Shown here piece after piece: positions 4,887 to 9,054 of a DNA stretch of 9,054 bases. Every line of letters begins with the position of its first letter. Within the stretch, counting starts at the first letter, position 1. The notes beneath the pieces were generated by a model, which saw only the letters and a list, made by a program, of their open reading frames with translations, searched no databases and was not told where the DNA came from. The stretch comes from ARS1285 sp039796495 (GTDB lineage Archaea > Nanobdellota > Nanobdellia > Pacearchaeales > GW2011-AR1). The DNA lies in the NCBI GenBank assembly GCA_039796495.1, contig JBDKJQ010000029.1, positions 1 through 9,054 on the forward strand, written 5' to 3'. A program made the translations under genes and the position numbers.

Positions 4887-4895
4887 TTTTTATAA
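4887..4895 (-). promoter_or_regulatory. TATA box of the PH-domain gene; decides the start codon
   Basis: TTTATAAAA on the minus strand, centred near 4891, is 24 nt from the ATG at 4867. It falls inside the alternative, longer reading of the gene, so the shorter start is favoured and the mRNA should be leaderless. Confidence 0.55.
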
Positions 4896-4924
4896 AGTTT
4901 CGTGTTCAAAAAATGTTACGGAAT

Positions 4925-6337
4925 TTATGATTTGAGCTCTTTTTCTAAAATAATTTTAACTTGTTTGTAATCTGCTCTCTTATTTGTTGCTTGCATCACC
5001 TGGCCCATCAAAAAGTGAAATGCCTTTTCTTCACCTTTTTTGTAATCCTGGGTGCTTTTTTCATTTTTCTGGATGACTTGCTTTATTATTTCCTGCAATT
5101 TTTTTTCATCATCAATGGTTTGGGATTGTTTTGCCTCTTGTAATGGAGAGAATGATTGTGGAATAAATTTTCTGAGAATTTCTTTTGCTTTCAGAGGAGT
5201 GATATTCTCTTTCTGCACTAAACCGAACAGTTCCACAAAATGCTGCGGATTAATAGTAATCTCATCCATTGCTTTTTTATTGTAATTAAGAACGCTCAGC
5301 CATTCAACTGTTATCCAGGGTACTGCGATTGATGCAGGAATTTTTTTTATGACTTCTTCAAACAGCTCTACTATCTCAATATTTTTTGTCAGAACCTCTG
5401 CATCACTGCTGTTTATTTTGTGCTGTGAGATAATCTTATGCAGTTTTTCCATCGGCGTTTCCGGAATATTTTTTTTCAACAGCTCAACGCGTTTTTTTGT
5501 TATCTGCAACACCGGCAAGTCCGGATCAGGAATAAATCGATAATCTGCCTGTTCTTCCTTGCTTCTCATTAGTTCTGTTTTTCCTTTCGTAGGATTCCAG
5601 CGTCTTGTTTCTCTGTCTATTGGCTTTTCGTGAAGATGTCTTTCTGTTTCTGATTCAATAACTCTTACAATCTCACTGATTGAATTGACATTTTTAACTT
5701 CGGTTCTCTCGCTCAGATTTTTAATATTGATATTAACATCTGCTTTAATGCCAGCATCTTTGTTCAACGCTTTTATATATGATAAAGTGAGGACTATTTT
5801 TTTCAGCCAGGTTGAGACTTCCTCTGCAGTGTGAAAATCAGGTTCAGTGACTATTTCTACGAGCGGAACTCCTGCCCGATTATAATCAATTTGTCCGTTG
5901 TCAGGATTCCATGCTGCCGGGTCTTCCTCTAAATGGACTTCTCTGATTCTAATGCCCTCAAATAATCCTCCTTCAGCGACGTGTGTTGCATATGCACCGG
6001 AAATAGTCTTTTGATATCCTGAGGGCATGTCAGGCCAATTGTAATGTTTTCTTTGAAAAATCAAATATTTTTTGTCTTCAACAACGCTTGGCTTGCAGTT
6101 GAGCAATAACCCTATTTGTAGAATTTTATCAACTGCAGACTTATTGGGAAGCATTGGCTTATTTCCTGGCTGACCTGTGCATATGGGACAAATGTTGGTA
6201 TTTGGTTTTATTTTTTTCATGTCATGAAAATTCTTGCATTCGCAGAATAATTTTTCGCGTGTTTCAATGTAGCCGTGAATTTCCAGACCAATCAAAACTC
6301 TTTCACTGGTTGATTTCTGTTTGCTTTTTTCAGCCAT
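4925..6337 (-). CDS. gatB: Asp/Glu-tRNA(Asn/Gln) amidotransferase subunit B (GatB)
   Basis: This 470-residue protein, of typical GatB length, is the kinase/transamidase subunit that converts misacylated Asp-tRNA(Asn) and/or Glu-tRNA(Gln) to the amide forms together with GatA and GatC. Visible hallmarks are VLIGLEIHGYIETREKLFCE (residues 14-33) and a zinc-type cysteine set C32, C34, C50 and C53. The core motif RKHYNWPDMPSGYQ (96-109) is followed by HLEED (135-139), DYNRAGVPLVEIVTEPD and, further on, ADVNINIK. The C-terminal third is the helical GatB/YqeY tRNA-binding tail ending KQVKIILEKELKS. A TATA-like box (6357-6366) 24 nt upstream predicts a leaderless mRNA. The partners gatA and gatC are not in the window. 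The paralogue GatE would carry an extra AspRS-like insertion, which is absent here. Confidence 0.96.
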   Translation of the reverse strand: MAEKSKQKSTSERVLIGLEIHGYIETREKLFCECKNFHDMKKIKPNTNICPICTGQPGNKPMLPNKSAVDKILQIGLLLNCKPSVVEDKKYLIFQRKHYNWPDMPSGYQKTISGAYATHVAEGGLFEGIRIREVHLEEDPAAWNPDNGQIDYNRAGVPLVEIVTEPDFHTAEEVSTWLKKIVLTLSYIKALNKDAGIKADVNINIKNLSERTEVKNVNSISEIVRVIESETERHLHEKPIDRETRRWNPTKGKTELMRSKEEQADYRFIPDPDLPVLQITKKRVELLKKNIPETPMEKLHKIISQHKINSSDAEVLTKNIEIVELFEEVIKKIPASIAVPWITVEWLSVLNYNKKAMDEITINPQHFVELFGLVQKENITPLKAKEILRKFIPQSFSPLQEAKQSQTIDDEKKLQEIIKQVIQKNEKSTQDYKKGEEKAFHFLMGQVMQATNKRADYKQVKIILEKELKS

Positions 6338-6356
6338 AAAATATCAAGAAAAGAGA

Positions 6357-6366
6357 AGTTTAAAAG
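6357..6366 (-). promoter_or_regulatory. TATA-like box of gatB
   Basis: CTTTTAAACT on the minus strand, centred about 24 nt from the gatB ATG, fits a leaderless promoter. A perfect 14-bp palindrome lies immediately upstream (6370-6383). Confidence 0.45.
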
Positions 6367-6369
6367 TTT

Positions 6370-6383
6370 GTTGTTATAACAAC
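6370..6383. promoter_or_regulatory. perfect 14-bp palindrome between the 42-aa gene and gatB
   Basis: GTTGTTATAACAAC is its own reverse complement. It covers the stop codon of the 42-aa gene and ends four bases before the gatB TATA box, in the position where an archaeal activator or repressor could act. A chance palindrome in AT-rich DNA cannot be excluded. Confidence 0.4.
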
Positions 6384-6502
6384 GCCAAAAAAACAATCGT
6401 CACTATAACTAATAACCCAAAAATAATTTCACCAATAACGACGCCGATAATTCCTACAATAAGGTCGCCCACAAAACCAAGGTTATTGAGCAGTTGTGTC
6501 AT
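6374..6502 (-). CDS. 42-aa hydrophobic protein, truncated GlsB/YeaQ-like core
   Basis: An ATG at 6502 follows an excellent Shine-Dalgarno (AAGGAGGTGG) with ideal spacing and encodes 42 residues ending at TAA 6374-6376. The segment LGFVGDLIVGIIGVVIGEII (residues 8-27) closely parallels GFGLLGDLIVGVIGALLGGF in the next gene upstream, so the two are paralogues. The protein lacks the N-terminal membrane helix and the C-terminal Gly-rich and basic part of that gene. It consists almost entirely of membrane-compatible residues, and probably spans the membrane once or twice. GlsB/YeaQ/YmgE (transglycosylase-associated) proteins are small membrane proteins linked to stress, with no settled function. 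A candidate AT box near 6561-6573 would give a leader of about 40 nt. Standard length cut-offs would miss this gene. Confidence 0.75.
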   Translation of the reverse strand: MTQLLNNLGFVGDLIVGIIGVVIGEIIFGLLVIVTIVFLALL

Positions 6503-6600
6503 GCCACCTCCTTACACTCTTTTCACATAATTTTTTAGCCATCTCTATTATAGGCAAGACTTCTATTAAAAGAGAAAGAGTATTTTTTTCACAACATACT

Positions 6601-6618
6601 GAAAAACTGAGAAAAAAA
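6601..6618 (-). terminator. T-rich terminator of the 83-aa GlsB-like gene
   Basis: Directly after the stop codon the minus strand reads TTTTTTT, CTCAG, then TTTTT. Two consecutive T-runs are typical of archaeal intrinsic termination sites. There is no strong GC hairpin. Confidence 0.45.
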
Positions 6619-6870
6619 CTACGCTCGTCGTATCAACTTAATCAGCAGCAATAATATAATTGCTCCGAGCAATGCTGTGATGAATGATCCAAACATGCCG
6701 CCGATAGGAATTAATGATCCGAATAAAAATCCTCCAAGCAATGCACCGATGACTCCTACGATTAAATCACCGAGGAGTCCAAAGCCGATGCCAGGCACTA
6801 ATACATCCGCCAGCCAACCTGCCAGTAGTCCGATAAGGATGAATATAAAAAAACTTACAAGGTCAGCCAT
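6619..6870 (-). CDS. GlsB/YeaQ/YmgE-family (transglycosylase-associated) small membrane protein
   Basis: The start at 6870 (MADLVSFF) is set by the Shine-Dalgarno GAGGAGG a few bases upstream. A start at 6885 would place that motif inside the gene. The 83-residue protein has a first membrane helix at about residues 4-24. The family core GFGLLGDLIVGVIGALLGGFLFG follows, then a Gly-rich turn (IPIGGMFGSF), a last helix of Leu and Ile, and a basic end KLIRRA facing the cytoplasm. Despite the family name, no catalytic residues are known; members are stress-associated membrane proteins. A TATA-like box (near 6929-6940) predicts a leader of about 38 nt. A 42-aa paralogue lies 116 bp downstream on the same strand. 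Confidence 0.85.
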   Translation of the reverse strand: MADLVSFFIFILIGLLAGWLADVLVPGIGFGLLGDLIVGVIGALLGGFLFGSLIPIGGMFGSFITALLGAIILLLLIKLIRRA

Positions 6871-6980
6871 AGAGCCTCCTCGCAATGATAGACTTGGGTT
6901 GAAAAGCCATACTATCTCACGGAAAAATGCTATAAAAAATAACGTAGTATTTTAATAACAGCAAAAAATAACAATAAAGG

Positions 6981-6988
6981 TTATAAAA
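6981..6988 (+). promoter_or_regulatory. TATA box of the nucleotidyltransferase gene
   Basis: TTATAAAA preceded by AAAGG (BRE-like) is centred 23 nt before the ATG at 7008, predicting a leaderless mRNA. There is no Shine-Dalgarno. Confidence 0.6.
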
Positions 6989-7007
6989 CAAAAAAATATC
7001 TGTAGGC

Positions 7008-7817
7008 ATGGATGTTGCGCTCGTGTATATGGTTGCAGGACTTTCGTCGCGATTTGGGGGAAAGATAAAACAATTTGCACGAGTAGGCCCTCAGGGAGAA
7101 ACATTCATTGAAATCTCTTTGAATCAGGCGATGCTGGCTGGGGAAGGAACGATCTCCAAGATAATCTTTGTCGTGGGGAAACATACTGAAGCCGGCTTTC
7201 GGGAATTGTTTAAAGATTCTTACCGAGGTATTCCGATCGTTTATGCACGCCAGGATTTTGAGCCTGCATTGAGAGACCGGCCGTGGGGAACTGCAGATGC
7301 CGCTTGTTGCGCTGCTGCTTTCCTTGATGAGCCCGCAGTCATCTGTAATGGTGACGACTTATATGGAGAGAGCTCTTTAAAAACAGTAATTAATCATCTG
7401 CATCATTCTGATGAAGAAATTACGATCGGCATAGCGCTCGAGGAAATGATTCCTGCGCAGGGAGCGGTTACCCGGGGCATATTCAAAGTTGATAATACCC
7501 ATGTTGTATCTGCCGAAGAAATAGCAGGGATCACTCAAGATAACTGGAAAGATAAAGTCCCCTATTCCTGTTTATGCAACATGAATTTATTTGGGTTGCA
7601 ATTAGATACATTGAGAAGATTATCTACTCATGTTGATGCGTTTAAAAAAATTCATATCGGAGATCGAAAAAAAGAATGTTATATCCATATTGAACTATTG
7701 AATGTTTTACGTGAAACTAATAAGAACATGAAAATTTATCCAATGCGGGAGGGCTGGCTTGGTCTCACCAATCCTGAAGATGAGGAGATGGTTCGGGAAA
7801 AACTGAAAAATCAATAA
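7008..7817 (+). CDS. sugar-nucleotidyltransferase-like (NTP transferase) protein
   Basis: This 269-residue protein has the Rossmann-like fold signature of nucleotidyltransferases. The P-loop-like VYMVAGLSSRFGGKIKQ (residues 6-22) carries R15 and lysines for triphosphate binding. Further motifs are a VGPQGE segment, GTADA (94-98) and the metal-binding AVICNGDDLYG (110-120) with D116 and D117. The pattern resembles uncharacterised NDP-sugar pyrophosphorylase-like proteins in which AAGMGSRYGGLKQ, VGPNGE and NxDDFYG recur. The likely reaction is transfer of a nucleotide to a phosphorylated sugar or alcohol, with the substrate unknown. Such enzymes supply precursors for surface glycans or lipids. 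No membrane segment is present. The usual GxGxR loop is altered to AGLSSR. The stop codon abuts that of the convergent Fur-family gene. Confidence 0.82.
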   Translation: MDVALVYMVAGLSSRFGGKIKQFARVGPQGETFIEISLNQAMLAGEGTISKIIFVVGKHTEAGFRELFKDSYRGIPIVYARQDFEPALRDRPWGTADAACCAAAFLDEPAVICNGDDLYGESSLKTVINHLHHSDEEITIGIALEEMIPAQGAVTRGIFKVDNTHVVSAEEIAGITQDNWKDKVPYSCLCNMNLFGLQLDTLRRLSTHVDAFKKIHIGDRKKECYIHIELLNVLRETNKNMKIYPMREGWLGLTNPEDEEMVREKLKNQ

Positions 7818-8192
7818 TTATTTTTCCCTGCATTTTTCACAGAGTCCGGCAATGTCAATTTGAAAATGGCAGATAATGCCGCTCATTTTATTTTTTATGA
7901 AATCCAAAGAGCTGACGTGTATGTGTTCTGTTTTGCCGCAGTTTTCACACACAAAATGACAGTGATTTTTGTTTTCCAATGAATATATTATTCTTCTGTT
8001 GCAGGTGTAGGAGTGGATTTTATTTTTTTCCTTGAGTGATTTTAAAAATCGATAGACTGTTGCAATCCCGATGGTTTTGTCTTTCTTCCTCACTTTTTGA
8101 TGAAGCTCTTCTGCGTTGAAGAATGAATTGCTTTTTTGTATTTCTTCCTGGAGGAGGATTTTCTGACTGGTGTTTCGTGAGAGGCGTGCCAT
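7818..8192 (-). CDS. Fur-family metal-responsive repressor, probably Zur-like
   Basis: This 124-residue protein has the family's winged-helix part, including the recognition region TIGIATVYRFLKSLKEKNKI (residues 40-59). The metal-binding dimerisation domain follows with HCHFVCENCGK (77-87), and the paired structural-zinc cysteines are C82/C85 and C118/C121. Family members bind DNA when loaded with their metal and repress uptake genes. The neighbouring divergent ZIP transporter and the shared operator point to zinc or another divalent metal such as manganese or iron; Zur is an inference from context. The ATG at 8192 lies three bases from the operator arm, so autoregulation is likely. It is slightly shorter than typical Fur because of a compact N-terminus. 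Confidence 0.9.
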   Translation of the reverse strand: MARLSRNTSQKILLQEEIQKSNSFFNAEELHQKVRKKDKTIGIATVYRFLKSLKEKNKIHSYTCNRRIIYSLENKNHCHFVCENCGKTEHIHVSSLDFIKNKMSGIICHFQIDIAGLCEKCREK

Positions 8193-8194
8193 AG

Positions 8195-8219
8195 CTTATT
8201 GATAATAACTATCAATAAG
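8195..8219. promoter_or_regulatory. Fur/Zur-type operator between the repressor and the ZIP transporter
   Basis: Perfect 10-bp arms CTTATTGATA (8195-8204) and TATCAATAAG (8210-8219) flank a 5-bp spacer. The site lies in the 57-bp gap between divergent starts and touches the TATA box at 8220-8227, so a bound dimer would block TBP/TFB for the transporter and probably for the repressor gene too. A third half-site, TTATTGATA, lies at 8239-8247, just before the transporter ATG. Confidence 0.8.
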
Positions 8220-8227
8220 TTTTATAA
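8220..8227. promoter_or_regulatory. palindromic TATA box between the Fur-family and ZIP genes
   Basis: TTTATAAA reads the same on both strands. Its centre is 26 nt from the ZIP ATG (8250), the leaderless distance, and 32 nt from the repressor ATG (8192). It may therefore serve both genes. It directly adjoins the operator. Confidence 0.6.
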
Positions 8228-8249
8228 ATGTTTAGATTTTATTGATAGT

Positions 8250-8993
8250 ATGGAATGGATACTCTTATTGTGGATTGTCGTGATGACATTACTTAACGGT
8301 TCCCTTGCGCTCTTTGGCGCAGCCATCTATCTGAAATTCAAAAAGAATATTCATAAGATAACTATTCTTTTGGTATCGTTTACGACGGGAGCATTGCTCG
8401 GAGGAGCGCTTTTTCATTTTATTCCCGAGGCACTTGAGGAACTCAACGGTTTTTATACATTCTCTCTTGGACTGGTCGGCTTTTTTGCCTTTTTTGGATT
8501 AGAACGGTTCCTTCACTGGCACCATCATCATGATCATGATTGCCACGAACATCCTTTTACGTATCTACTTTTATGGGGAGATGCAATCCATAATTTTGTT
8601 GATGGGGTTTTGATTGCCGGATCGTTTTTGATTTCAATTCCCTTGGGAGTTATTAGTAGCCTTTTGATTATGGCGCATGAACTCCCGATGGAGATTAGTG
8701 ATTTTGGGACGCTGATTTATGGAGGGCTGGGAAACAAGAAAGCAGTGATTTATAATTTTCTTTCGCAGCTAACTGCAGTCGTCGGAGGCATTTTAGGATT
8801 CTTTTTTCTTGGACTAGAAACATATGCCGTGTGGATATTGCCATTCGCTGCCGGTGGATTTATTTATATTTCCATTACTGATTTAATACCGGAAATTTTC
8901 AGCGAGAAAAACAAGAAAAAAATGTTTTTGAATATTATATTTATTTTGCTTGGGTTAGGGTTATTAATATCTGCGAAATTTTTGGTGGAGTGA
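8250..8993 (+). CDS. ZIP-family divalent metal transporter
   Basis: I chose the ATG at 8250 because a TATA box lies 26 nt upstream; an upstream start at 8199 would be inside the operator. The 247-residue protein has about seven to eight membrane helices. The family metal site is clear: HNFVDG in TM4 (114-119) and HELPMEISD in TM5 (143-151), plus FHFIPEA in an early helix (55-61) and a late DLIPEI (211-216). A His-rich cytoplasmic loop (HWHHHHDHDCHEH, 89-101) sits between TM3 and TM4, as in zinc ZIPs. The protein should import Zn2+ or a related divalent metal into the cytoplasm. The usual second His of the TM5 motif (HExPHE) is Met147 here, which may alter selectivity. Expression is probably repressed by the divergent Fur-family gene when metal is sufficient. 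Confidence 0.93.
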   Translation: MEWILLLWIVVMTLLNGSLALFGAAIYLKFKKNIHKITILLVSFTTGALLGGALFHFIPEALEELNGFYTFSLGLVGFFAFFGLERFLHWHHHHDHDCHEHPFTYLLLWGDAIHNFVDGVLIAGSFLISIPLGVISSLLIMAHELPMEISDFGTLIYGGLGNKKAVIYNFLSQLTAVVGGILGFFFLGLETYAVWILPFAAGGFIYISITDLIPEIFSEKNKKKMFLNIIFILLGLGLLISAKFLVE

Positions 8994-8994
8994 A

Positions 8995-9054
8995 TCATTC
9001 AATAATAATGCCTGTTTCAAGAGCTTCTTTTACTATTGAGACCTGTTTTTTTAG
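8995..9054 (-). CDS. 3' end of an unknown protein (partial, runs off the right edge)
   Basis: On the minus strand a frame open from the window edge reads LKKQVSIVKEALETGIIIE and ends in TGA at 8995-8997. It is convergent with the ZIP gene, with the stop codons one base apart, matching the tight convergent packing elsewhere in the window. The fragment is too short to identify. Confidence 0.5.
   Translation of the reverse strand, partial: LKKQVSIVKEALETGIIIE

Noticed and set aside
6677..6955. 92-codon plus-strand frame opposite the GlsB-like gene
   Set aside because: It is a Pro/Asn/Ser-rich antisense shadow of the GlsB-like gene, whose family core and Shine-Dalgarno are clear.
6981..7184. 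67-codon minus-strand frame over the start of the nucleotidyltransferase
   Set aside because: It is antisense to the conserved nucleotide-binding motif region and has no initiation signal.

Overview
The window looks like a compact archaeal chromosome segment, probably from a small-genome (DPANN-like) lineage; the lineage is an inference. Two observations point to Archaea. First, a TATA-like box lies about 23-26 nt upstream of the start codon in about ten genes, which is the signature of leaderless archaeal transcripts. Second, the protein types fit: an archaeal MinD-like ATPase, a stand-alone MetRS beta/Trbp111-type tRNA-binding protein and an archaeal-style GatB. Genes are short and closely packed, with convergent stop codons that touch or overlap at 2242-2245 and 7815-7820.

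Left part (1-1868). The 5' end of an unknown minus-strand gene is at the edge. It is followed by two small minus-strand proteins, then a plus-strand class II tRNA-Leu (728-811) whose anticodon reads AAG. A perfect 21-bp copy of the tRNA 3' end recurs at 906-926. The 93 bp between the copies is almost wholly four consecutive hairpins, and the T-rich tract expected directly after the tRNA lies after the second copy. This is the most unusual structure in the window. Next come an 82-aa protein with a long dyad centred on its start codon, a two-helix membrane protein and the MetRS beta-like protein.

Middle (1958-4867). A small plus-strand reading frame is interrupted by one in-frame TGA (1958-2245). 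A minus-strand two-gene operon encodes an unknown 151-aa protein followed by the MinD-like ATPase. Then come a signal-anchored beta-rich protein of unknown function and a membrane-anchored bacterial-type PH-domain protein.

Right part (4925-9054). GatB is preceded by two small hydrophobic proteins of the GlsB/YeaQ (transglycosylase-associated) type, one only 42 aa long. A plus-strand sugar-nucleotidyltransferase-like gene is convergent with a Fur/Zur-family repressor. The repressor is divergent from a ZIP metal transporter. A 25-bp inverted repeat in the 57-bp gap between them abuts the transporter TATA box, giving a self-contained metal-uptake control unit. The last 60 bases hold the 3' end of another minus-strand gene.

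Two modes of initiation are visible. Most genes look leaderless. The small hydrophobic proteins, the gene upstream of minD and the left partial gene have good Shine-Dalgarno motifs and leaders of about 40-55 nt.
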